Part shown: in pieces, positions 1-5,388 of the stretch
Layout: every line of letters begins with the position of its first letter
How positions within the stretch are numbered: the first letter of the stretch is position 1
DNA from: an uncultured Moheibacter sp.
GTDB taxonomy: Bacteria > Bacteroidota > Bacteroidia > Flavobacteriales > Weeksellaceae
Direction of reading: 5' to 3'
NCBI GenBank assembly: GCA_937875605.1
Contig: CALLXZ010000201.1
Span: 1 to 5,388, forward strand
DNA length: 5,388 nt
Program-made: the position numbers and the translations under genes
Notes under the pieces: generated by a model
What the model was told of the DNA's origin: nothing
Seen by the model: the letters and a program-made list of their open reading frames with translations, nothing else
Databases searched by the model: none

Positions 1-23
1 GAGAACAGATCAAAACAGAATAA
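1..23 (+). CDS. uppS: Probable 3' end of uppS (undecaprenyl diphosphate synthase), partial
   Basis: The reading frame that enters from the left edge and stops at TAA (21-23) encodes only EQIKTE before the stop. The preceding split codon ends in GA, so that residue would be Gly or Arg. UppS proteins of Bacteroidota commonly end in a polar tail shortly after an RRFG-type motif, often with a [G/S]EQ sequence, and uppS lies directly upstream of bamA in many flavobacteria. The tail and the 7-base gap to the bamA start fit that arrangement. The evidence is seven codons plus synteny knowledge, so the identity is an inference. Another frame stays open to a TGA at 44-46 and would overlap bamA, so it cannot be strictly excluded. 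Confidence 0.4.
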
Positions 24-30
24 TAGAATT

Positions 31-2601
31 ATGCGAAAAAGATTGATTATGAGGAATTTATACGCTTTCATGTTATTAATGCTAAGCGGAAGTATATTTG
101 CGCAAGAAGATTCCTTACAAGTGGTAAAAGATTCTGTGATCGTGGATCCCATTCCCGAAATACCGAGTCAGGATATTTCGAAAGCTGGTTATACCAGCCC
201 GCAAACCTATATGCTTGCCGATATGGAAATCAGTGGAGAATCCAAATTCACCAAAAACCAAATCATGCGTTTTACAGGTTTGAGAATGGGGGAAAAACTA
301 GAAATTCCAGGCACGAAAATTAACAATGCTTTGAAGAAACTTTGGAAATCCAATTTATTTTCCGACATTGATTTATATGTGGTTCGCACTGAAGGAGATA
401 AGATTTACCTTCGTTTAAATCTAATTGGATTACCGGAATTAGTTGAGGCAAATTTTACCGGAATTAAGAAAGGAAAAAGAGAGGATTTCACAAAAGAACA
501 TAAGTTGGACCCGGGAATTAAAATCACCAGTAACTTGAAAAATCAGGTTCGTAATTCCGTACGAGGTCATTTCTTGGAAAAGGGATTTCCTGACGCTAAA
601 GTTGATTTCATAGAGAAAAAACAAGAAGAAGATCCATCCAAAGTTAATTTACAAATCAATGTTGACCGAGGGGAAAGAGTGAAAATCAAAAGCATAGAAT
701 TTGAAGGAAATAATGAACTTCGTGACGGTCAGTTAAGAAGAAAAGCGATGAAAGATACCAAGAAAAAATCCATCAATTTCTTCAAAAGTTCAAAATTTAA
801 TCCTACCAAATATCAAGCAGATTTAAAGAAAGTAATAGAAGAATACAAATCCATAGGGTTTCGTGATGCCAAAATCGTTTCCGATACGGTTATTCGCACC
901 GATCCAAAAAACATCGCCATTAAAATTACGGTGGAAGAAGGCCGACCTTATTATTTAGGAGATGTAACGTTTACAGGAAATTCGGTTTATTCAACAGAAG
1001 TTCTTCAACGTGTATTCTCTTACCAAAAAGGAGATCGTTATGATGCCGTGGGTATTCAGAAAAAAATTAGCGGATCAGAAAAAGATGATGACATCCAAAC
1101 CATGTACATGGACAGAGGATATTTGTTCTCTCAAATGATTCCGATTGAAAAGAACGTAAAAAACGATACCATTGATTTAGAAGTCAAAATCATGGAAGGA
1201 GAGCCTGCGTCTTTTAATCGGGTAACCTTTAGTGGAAATGATGTGACGTATGACCACGTGATCGCAAGAGAACTACGTACAAAACCGGGAGATTTATTCT
1301 CTAAAACAGAAATAAAAAGAACGCTATATGAATTAGCTGCATTGGGTTATTTTGAACCGACTCAAATCAATCCGGATATCCAACCGGATCCTGAAACCAA
1401 CTCTGTGAATTTGAATTGGGAATTGGTTCATAAAAGTTCGAGTCAGGTAGAATTACAAGGTGGATATGGAGCCGGCACCTTTTTGGGAACGCTTGGATTA
1501 ACCTTTGGAAATTTCTCCATCCGTAATGTATTTAACAAAAAAGCATGGAGACCTGTTCCTATGGGGGACGGACAATCCCTTTCACTTCGTGCACAAGCCG
1601 GTAGAGGATATCAAAACTATAGCTTTTCCTTTACTGAACCTTGGATCGGAGGAAGAAGACCCACGGCTTTATCGACTTCCATATTTTATTCGCGATACAA
1701 TTACCGTGATATTTATGGTCAGGAAGCAGCTCTTAATATCATAGGTGCAAACGTAGGTTTGAGTAAATTACTGACTTGGCCGGATGACTGGTTCCGTCTG
1801 TCTCACTCGCTTTCTTATCAACGTTATAATTTTGACAATTATGCCCTCTCAGTAGGTGACATACGATATGAGAACGGTTCTTCCAATAATTTTAACTACA
1901 CCATCGCACTTACCCGAAATTCATCGGGTCCAGATCCGGTTTTCCCGACGAATGGTTCGGAAATGAGTGTTTCTTTAACGGTTACGCCTCCTTATTCGAT
2001 TCTGAATGGAAAAGATTATTCTACGATGGATGATGTTGAAAAATTCGAGTGGTTGGAGTACTACAAAGTAAAAGGACGTGCTTATTGGTACAAAGAATTA
2101 GCCGGGAAATTAGTATTGAAAGTCGGAGGAGAGTTTGGTTATTTGGGAACTTATAATAATAAAATAGGAACGATTCCGTTTGAAAGATTCTACTTAGGTG
2201 GAACAGGATTGATGGGTAACCGTTTTGATGGCAGAGAGATTGTGCCTTTGAGAGGATATGATGACTCTTCGCAATCTGGAGGAAGAGCTGGAGAAGACAT
2301 CACACCTACAGGAGGTGGTAGCGTTTATGATAAATTTACCCTTGAGTTGCGTTATCCGATCACCATGGGTCAGCAGGCAAAAATATTTGCTCTTGGATTT
2401 GTAGAAGCGGGTAATACCTGGTTGGATACAAAAGATTTTAAACCATTTGAGTTAAAAAGGTCAGCAGGTGTCGGAGTACGTATTTTCATGTCGGCATTTG
2501 GAATGCTTGGATTTGATTTCGGGTATGGATTTGATAATACGATGTTTAGAAATGAGCCATCTGGATGGCAGACTCACTTTATTATTGGACAACAATTTTA
2601 A
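31..2601 (+). CDS. bamA: BamA, outer-membrane protein assembly factor (Omp85 family)
   Basis: Central component of the BAM machinery, which folds and inserts beta-barrel proteins into the outer membrane. The 856-residue protein starts with a signal peptide (basic MRKR, hydrophobic core at about 10-23, likely cleavage after A24 in SIFA|QED). Five POTRA repeats follow at roughly 60-134, 136-214, 216-305, 307-391 and 393-470; several contain the typical F-x-G-N turn (for example FEGN, FTGN, FSGN). The C-terminal 16-strand barrel begins near residue 471 (SQVELQGGYG). The loop-6 motif appears as LRGY (740-743), matching the V/L-R-G-F/Y signature, and the chain ends in an aromatic beta-signal (HFIIGQQF). 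The length is somewhat above the E. coli protein (about 810), as is usual in Bacteroidota. ATG at 49 is an alternative start that keeps a good signal peptide; neither has a Shine-Dalgarno site. I keep 31 because it gives a basic n-region and lies 7 bases after the upstream stop. Confidence 0.96.
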   Translation: MRKRLIMRNLYAFMLLMLSGSIFAQEDSLQVVKDSVIVDPIPEIPSQDISKAGYTSPQTYMLADMEISGESKFTKNQIMRFTGLRMGEKLEIPGTKINNALKKLWKSNLFSDIDLYVVRTEGDKIYLRLNLIGLPELVEANFTGIKKGKREDFTKEHKLDPGIKITSNLKNQVRNSVRGHFLEKGFPDAKVDFIEKKQEEDPSKVNLQINVDRGERVKIKSIEFEGNNELRDGQLRRKAMKDTKKKSINFFKSSKFNPTKYQADLKKVIEEYKSIGFRDAKIVSDTVIRTDPKNIAIKITVEEGRPYYLGDVTFTGNSVYSTEVLQRVFSYQKGDRYDAVGIQKKISGSEKDDDIQTMYMDRGYLFSQMIPIEKNVKNDTIDLEVKIMEGEPASFNRVTFSGNDVTYDHVIARELRTKPGDLFSKTEIKRTLYELAALGYFEPTQINPDIQPDPETNSVNLNWELVHKSSSQVELQGGYGAGTFLGTLGLTFGNFSIRNVFNKKAWRPVPMGDGQSLSLRAQAGRGYQNYSFSFTEPWIGGRRPTALSTSIFYSRYNYRDIYGQEAALNIIGANVGLSKLLTWPDDWFRLSHSLSYQRYNFDNYALSVGDIRYENGSSNNFNYTIALTRNSSGPDPVFPTNGSEMSVSLTVTPPYSILNGKDYSTMDDVEKFEWLEYYKVKGRAYWYKELAGKLVLKVGGEFGYLGTYNNKIGTIPFERFYLGGTGLMGNRFDGREIVPLRGYDDSSQSGGRAGEDITPTGGGSVYDKFTLELRYPITMGQQAKIFALGFVEAGNTWLDTKDFKPFELKRSAGVGVRIFMSAFGMLGFDFGYGFDNTMFRNEPSGWQTHFIIGQQF

Positions 2602-2615
2602 AAAACGTATTTTTG
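2585..2615 (+). promoter_or_regulatory. Candidate Bacteroidota sigma-A promoter for the ompH pair
   Basis: A TTG at 2585-2587 is followed after 20 bases by TATTTTTG (2608-2615), an exact match to the Bacteroidota -7 consensus TAnnTTTG, with spacing inside the usual 17-23 range. The -33 part lies in the last codons of bamA and the -7 element begins six bases after its stop. Transcription would begin near 2622 and give a leader of about 35 bases before the first ompH. A second, weaker pair (TTG at 2613-2615, TAATTTTC at 2633-2640) lies just downstream. No terminator is visible between bamA and ompH, so read-through from bamA probably also occurs. Confidence 0.55.
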
Positions 2616-2657
2616 CCGAATGTTTTATGGCATAATTTTCGATAAAACGATGTAAAT

Positions 2658-3329
2658 ATGAAAAATTTCATTTTAATGCTTTTCATAATAGGTTCAACAC
2701 TACCCCTTAGCGCTCAGCGTTTTGGGTATGTTGATACTGATTATATTTTGGAAAACCTTCCATCTTATAATGATGCGCAGCAGATGCTGAAAACACAAAC
2801 AGAACAGTGGAGTAAAGAAATCCAAAACCGTCAGAATAATGTCACTAAAAGGCAGGCGGATTTTTTGAATGAAAAAGTTCTATTGACTGAAGATCAAATT
2901 CGAAAAGAACAAGAAGAAATTGATCGTGAATTAAGAGAAATCAAACAAATCCAGGAAAAAAGATACGGCCAAGACGGTGATTTGATAAAGTTGAGAAAAT
3001 CATTGGTAAAACCGATTCAGGATCAGGTTTGGATTGCGGTAAAAGAAGTAGCAGAAAAAAGAAACTATGGTTTCATTTTTGACAAAGGAAGTGATTTGAT
3101 TATGGTTTACACAGACCCTAAATTCGACATCAGCCGTGAAGTACTTTTACAATTAAATCCAAATGCAGTTGAAAAACCAAAAGACAATCCCAAATCTAAT
3201 ACAAATGCTGGTGGAAAAGGAACGAAAGGTTCTACTAACAAATCAGGTTCCTCAAGCGGGAAATCAAATTCTTCTAAATCAGGAAAATCATCTACTAATT
3301 CAACTAGATCAAATTCAGTAAAAAAATAA
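2658..3329 (+). CDS. ompH: OmpH/Skp-family periplasmic chaperone with Ser/Lys-rich C-terminal tail
   Basis: Periplasmic holdase of the OmpH/Skp family, expected to bind unfolded outer-membrane proteins and deliver them to BamA. Residues 1-19 are a signal peptide with likely cleavage at LSA|Q. The mature N-terminus FGYVDTDYILENLPSY is the characteristic OmpH opening strand. A charged, Gln/Glu/Lys-rich coiled-coil arm runs from about 39 to 110, and the returning segment (VKPIQDQVWIAVKEVAEK, about 117-134) leads into the closing strands around YGFIFDKGSDLIMVY. After about residue 170 comes an unusual tail (172-223) of low complexity: 15 Ser, 11 Lys plus 1 Arg, 7 Gly, 7 Asn and 5 Thr, with only 2 acidic residues. 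This tail is absent from the downstream paralogue and explains the 223-residue length; typical members have about 160-190. No Shine-Dalgarno site is visible at the start, as expected in this phylum. The family call is firm; the tail's function is unknown. Confidence 0.9.
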   Translation: MKNFILMLFIIGSTLPLSAQRFGYVDTDYILENLPSYNDAQQMLKTQTEQWSKEIQNRQNNVTKRQADFLNEKVLLTEDQIRKEQEEIDRELREIKQIQEKRYGQDGDLIKLRKSLVKPIQDQVWIAVKEVAEKRNYGFIFDKGSDLIMVYTDPKFDISREVLLQLNPNAVEKPKDNPKSNTNAGGKGTKGSTNKSGSSSGKSNSSKSGKSSTNSTRSNSVKK

Positions 3330-3352
3330 CCTATTTAATTATATAACAGAAA

Positions 3353-3871
3353 ATGAAAAATTTAAAATTATTTGTTGCACTTAGCTTTTTATTCATCGGA
3401 AGCTTTTCTCTTTCAGCTCAAGACTTTGGAGTAGTAGATGTAGAAAGTGTTCTTAGCAATTTCGGAGAAAAGAAAACGGCCGATACACAATTAGATGCAC
3501 TGGTACAAAAACACCAAGCTGAAATTAAAAAACAGCAAGAAGCGCTTTTGGCAATCGAAAAAGAGGTTCAAACAAAAACAGAAGGCAAATCTCAAACTGA
3601 AATTCAGGGAATGATGAAGGAGTTGGAAGGAAAGCAACAAGAATACATGACCAAACAACAGGCATTAGGCACTTACCAACAAGCAGCTGCAAAAGAATTA
3701 GGAGAAAAAGAAAACACTTTATTGAAACCAATTGAAGATAAAGTTAAAGCTTCTATCAATAAAGTGGCGGCAGCAAAAGGTTTGAAATATGTAATGGAAA
3801 AATCCATCTTGCTTTATTCAAACGGAACTGATATCACTGCTGACGTGAAAAAAGATTTAGGAATTAAGTAA
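3353..3871 (+). CDS. ompH: OmpH/Skp-family periplasmic chaperone, second tandem copy
   Basis: Second OmpH/Skp-type chaperone, starting 23 bases after the first and almost certainly co-transcribed with it. Residues 1-22 form a signal peptide (MKN start, hydrophobic core, cleavage at LSA|Q). The mature protein opens with FGVVDVESVLSNF, then has a long Gln/Lys/Glu/Ala-rich coiled-coil arm at about 40-118. The conserved LLKPIEDKVKASINKVAAAKG return helix (about 123-143) leads to the final strand and a short C-terminus (DVKKDLGIK). At 172 residues it is a normal-sized family member without the basic tail of its neighbour. Outside the shared fold and a few positions (FG-VD near the N-terminus, KPI-D-V in the return helix), the two copies have diverged strongly. 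This points to an old duplication with different clients or roles (inference). The A-rich sequence just before the ATG fits Bacteroidota translation initiation. Confidence 0.9.
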   Translation: MKNLKLFVALSFLFIGSFSLSAQDFGVVDVESVLSNFGEKKTADTQLDALVQKHQAEIKKQQEALLAIEKEVQTKTEGKSQTEIQGMMKELEGKQQEYMTKQQALGTYQQAAAKELGEKENTLLKPIEDKVKASINKVAAAKGLKYVMEKSILLYSNGTDITADVKKDLGIK

Positions 3872-3892
3872 GAATTAATTCTTTTATAACTT

Positions 3893-3926
3893 AAAAGCCG
3901 TTTTTGTTTTCAAAAAACGGCTTTTT
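3893..3926 (+). terminator. Intrinsic terminator closing the bamA-ompH-ompH block
   Basis: A perfect 13-base-pair inverted repeat has arms 3893-3905 and 3913-3925 and a 7-base loop. Its GC core is GCCG/CGGC, flanked by A/T pairs, and it ends in a run of five T (3922-3926) followed by CTTATT. It starts 22 bases after the second ompH stop codon. The A-run on the left arm would give U-residues in the opposite direction, so it could act both ways, but no convergent gene is present. It separates the chaperone genes from rfbCD. Confidence 0.9.
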
Positions 3927-3954
3927 CTTATTAAATTCGGACTTTATTTAAAAA

Positions 3955-4524
3955 ATGAAATTTACAGAAACCCAGCTTAAAGGATGTTTTATCATCGAAC
4001 CAAATGTTATTGAAGATGCAAGAGGGTATTTTTTTGAGAGTTACCATCTACAAAAATTTCAGGATAACACAGGGAAAGAAATTCAATTTGTTCAAGATAA
4101 CGAATCCAAATCCAAATACGGAGTGGTTCGTGGATTACACATGCAACGAGGTGGTTTCGCACAGTCGAAATTAGTTCGGGTGCTTTCCGGAAAAATTTTG
4201 GATGTGGCAGTAGATGTACGCAAAGATTCTCCCACGTTTGGTCGGCATTTTTCGATTGAACTCAGCAGTGATAATAAAAAACAATTATTCATTCCGACGG
4301 GATTTCTTCATGGGTTTTCTGTGCTGAGCGAAGAAGCCGTTGTTTACTATAAATGCGATGCGTTTTATAACAAAGAATCTGAACAAGGGATCAATCCCGT
4401 GTGTACCGAACTGAAAATTGACTGGAAGCTTCCGAAAGACAAAATACTTCTTTCTGAAAAAGATGAAAATGCTCCCTCTTTTGCCGAACTCATTCCATTT
4501 GAAACACAAATAACAAACCGATGA
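3955..4524 (+). CDS. rfbC: dTDP-4-dehydrorhamnose 3,5-epimerase
   Basis: Converts dTDP-4-dehydro-6-deoxy-D-glucose to dTDP-4-dehydro-L-rhamnose by double epimerisation at C3 and C5. This is the third step of dTDP-L-rhamnose synthesis and takes place in the cytoplasm. The 189-residue length is standard for RmlC cupin enzymes. Visible signatures in order are DARGYFFESY (21-30), VVRGLH (57-62, H62 being the catalytic base), SKLVRVLSGKILDVAVDVRK (K72 matches the conserved active-site Lys), SPTFG, the cupin segment IPTGFLHGFSVLS with H119, Y132 and Y138 around the substrate site, and LLSEKDENAP (D170, the likely partner of H62). All key residues are present, so the enzyme should be active. The start ATG is preceded by an A-rich run with no Shine-Dalgarno site. 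It overlaps rfbD by four bases. A nearby promoter is not obvious after the upstream terminator. RmlC is the usual alternative symbol. Confidence 0.96.
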   Translation: MKFTETQLKGCFIIEPNVIEDARGYFFESYHLQKFQDNTGKEIQFVQDNESKSKYGVVRGLHMQRGGFAQSKLVRVLSGKILDVAVDVRKDSPTFGRHFSIELSSDNKKQLFIPTGFLHGFSVLSEEAVVYYKCDAFYNKESEQGINPVCTELKIDWKLPKDKILLSEKDENAPSFAELIPFETQITNR

Positions 4525-5300
4525 AAAAAGTTTTGGTTACAGGGGCAAACGGACAATTAGGCAAGTGCCTGCAAGATATTGTGAATCAATTTCAACCAAC
4601 CCATTATCAGTTTCTTTTCCTAAACCGTTCTGAATTAGACATATCCAATAAGGAATTGGTAGAATCTTTTTTCTTCAGCAATAAAATCGATTTTTGTGTC
4701 AATTGTGCCGCCTACACTGCTGTGGACCTAGCGGAGACCGAAGCGGAGGCAGCGTTCAAAGCTAATGCCGATGCGGTAAAATACTTGGCGGAAGAATGCG
4801 CTGAACAGGAGGCTACCCTCATTCAGATTTCGACCGATTATGTTTTCGATGGAGAAAAAAAACAACCTTATCTACCTGAAGATTTAACCAACCCAATTAA
4901 TGTCTATGGTAAATCCAAATTAGAAGGAGAAAGATGGGCACTGGGATTGAATCCTAAAAGCATTGTGATCCGAACTTCATGGGTTTATTCACCTTACGGA
5001 AAGAATTTCTATACAACCATGCTCCGATTGATGGCGGAACGCGATGAACTCAATATTGTTTCGGATCAAATTGGGAAACCTACTGATGCACGTGATTTAG
5101 CCCAATACATTTACGACCTCATTCTTTCCCAAGATTCTCACTATGGAATTCGGAATTTTTCAGGAAATGAAGTGATGTCCTGGTATGACTTTGCCAAGAA
5201 AATTGCAAATGAAAATGGATTCTCTACTAAAATCAATCCGATTCCAACCAGCCAATACCCTACTCCTGCCAAACGACCGATGTGGAGTGTGTTAAAGTAA
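4521..5300 (+). CDS. rfbD: dTDP-4-dehydrorhamnose reductase, C-terminally short
   Basis: NAD(P)H-dependent reductase of the extended SDR family that reduces dTDP-4-dehydro-L-rhamnose to dTDP-L-rhamnose, the final step of the pathway. The Rossmann glycine motif is GANGQLG (8-14). NCAAYTAVDLAE (61-72), STDYVFDG (104-111) and YGKSK (129-133) supply the T105/Y129/K133 catalytic triad, and RTSWVY (151-156) and IGKPTDARD follow as expected. The start overlaps the rfbC stop as ATGA, implying translational coupling. The 259-residue protein ends at PTPAKRPMWSVLK. Family members normally continue for roughly 25-40 more residues (a helix with a GI-x-x-P-x-W-like segment). The other two frames downstream do not restore that sequence, so this looks like a real truncation rather than a single frameshift. 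Catalytic residues are intact, but stability or dimerisation could be affected. RmlD is the usual alternative symbol. Confidence 0.92.
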   Translation: MKKVLVTGANGQLGKCLQDIVNQFQPTHYQFLFLNRSELDISNKELVESFFFSNKIDFCVNCAAYTAVDLAETEAEAAFKANADAVKYLAEECAEQEATLIQISTDYVFDGEKKQPYLPEDLTNPINVYGKSKLEGERWALGLNPKSIVIRTSWVYSPYGKNFYTTMLRLMAERDELNIVSDQIGKPTDARDLAQYIYDLILSQDSHYGIRNFSGNEVMSWYDFAKKIANENGFSTKINPIPTSQYPTPAKRPMWSVLK

Positions 5301-5338
5301 ATGATCAAAATAAAACCCCTCTTAACACTTTACTTTAA
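5292..5338. repeat. 10-bp inverted repeat overlapping the rfbD stop codon
   Basis: TTAAAGTAAA at 5292-5301 is perfectly complementary to TTTACTTTAA at 5329-5338, with a 27-base spacer. The left arm contains the rfbD stop codon (5298-5300). A shifted pairing also exists: GTGTTAA at 5289-5295 with TTAACAC at 5322-5328. The arms are almost purely A/T and no long T-run follows, so this is a poor intrinsic terminator. It could be a weak 3'-end hairpin, an operator for the next gene (the right arm falls where a -33 element would be) or chance in AT-rich DNA. Confidence 0.45.
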
Positions 5339-5361
5339 TTCTAATATTTAATTTATATTTG
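5334..5361 (+). promoter_or_regulatory. Candidate Bacteroidota promoter for the gene beyond the right edge
   Basis: TATATTTG at 5354-5361 matches the Bacteroidota -7 consensus TAnnTTTG exactly and is followed by C, as is common. The -33 position lacks a TTG; the nearest match is TTTA starting at 5334 (17-base spacing), which overlaps the right arm of the inverted repeat. Transcription would start near 5368 and reach the terminal ATG after a leader of about 18 bases. The -7 element is strong and the -33 is weak. Confidence 0.5.
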
Positions 5362-5385
5362 CGCTTAAACTTAACAATTCCTTTT

Positions 5386-5388
5386 ATG
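5386..5388 (+). CDS. Possible start codon of the next gene (partial)
   Basis: The final three bases are ATG, about 25 bases downstream of a good -7 promoter element and with no competing gene in the preceding 85 bases. Only the start codon lies in the window, so nothing can be said about the product. It may be an unrelated ATG. Confidence 0.3.

Noticed and set aside
207..624. Minus-strand open frames of about 60 residues opposite the BamA POTRA region
   Set aside because: They are antisense shadows of conserved POTRA coding sequence with no supporting promoter or domain.
1505..1744. 79-residue open frame inside bamA, + strand, another frame
   Set aside because: It lies fully within the conserved BamA barrel region, has no recognisable domain or start signal, and is explained as a frame shadow.
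3525..3731. 68-residue minus-strand open frame opposite the second ompH
   Set aside because: Its Leu/Phe richness simply reflects the complement of Lys/Gln/Glu codons in the coiled coil.
3932..3939. TAAATTCG as an rfbC promoter -7 element
   Set aside because: It has one mismatch to TAnnTTTG and the nearest upstream TTG (3904-3906) is 25 bases away, outside the usual spacing; too weak to list as a feature.
4092..4556. Overlapping short minus-strand open frames across rfbC and the rfbD start
   Set aside because: They are antisense to well-conserved coding sequence, Phe/Ser-rich as expected from the complement of A-rich codons, and lack family features.
5285..5336. A frameshift explanation for the short RfbD
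   Set aside because: The frame that stays open past the stop reads KVNDQNKTPLNTLL and then ends; this lacks the expected GI-x-x-P-x-W-type tail, so a single indel would not restore a normal protein.
5301..5351. Short ATG frame directly after the rfbD stop (16 codons)
   Set aside because: It is too short, has no ribosome-binding context or recognisable motif, and does not resemble the missing RfbD C-terminus.

Overview
The window is an AT-rich chromosomal segment with every gene on the + strand. It looks like a member of the Bacteroidota, most likely Flavobacteriia or a close relative. Four things support this. The envelope proteins have signal peptides ending in the A|Q junction common in this phylum. 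The start codons are preceded by A-rich stretches instead of Shine-Dalgarno sites. Two matches to the Bacteroidota -7 element TAnnTTTG sit in front of genes. The gene order (uppS)-bamA-ompH-ompH is also typical of the group.

Left part (1-3926) is the outer-membrane biogenesis block. It opens with what is probably the last few codons of uppS (undecaprenyl diphosphate synthase, inferred from a very short tail). Next come bamA (31-2601, the outer-membrane beta-barrel insertase) and two tandem, diverged OmpH/Skp-family periplasmic chaperones (2658-3329 and 3353-3871). A good promoter candidate (2585-2615) overlaps the 3' end of bamA and could transcribe the chaperone pair independently. A strong intrinsic terminator (3893-3926) closes the block. 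Functionally, Skp-like chaperones hold unfolded outer-membrane proteins in the periplasm and the BamA barrel inserts them.

Right part (3955-5300) holds two translationally coupled dTDP-L-rhamnose genes, rfbC (3,5-epimerase) and rfbD (4-reductase), with a 4-base ATGA overlap. They carry out the last two steps of activated rhamnose synthesis for surface polysaccharide. The partner genes rfbA and rfbB are not in the window. RfbD stops early: the reading frame ends just after the conserved TPAKRPxxSVL segment, so the usual C-terminal helix region is missing, and an inverted repeat overlaps its stop codon.

Right edge (5301-5388) is a non-coding AT-rich spacer. It carries a good -7 promoter element (5354-5361), and an ATG on the last three bases is probably the start of the next gene.

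Overall this is mostly conserved core-genome content, and I see no sign of a new defence, mobile or RNA system. The points worth a second look are the shortened RfbD with its overlapping inverted repeat, the Ser/Lys-rich tail on the first OmpH, and the placement of rfbCD directly behind the bamA-ompH block.
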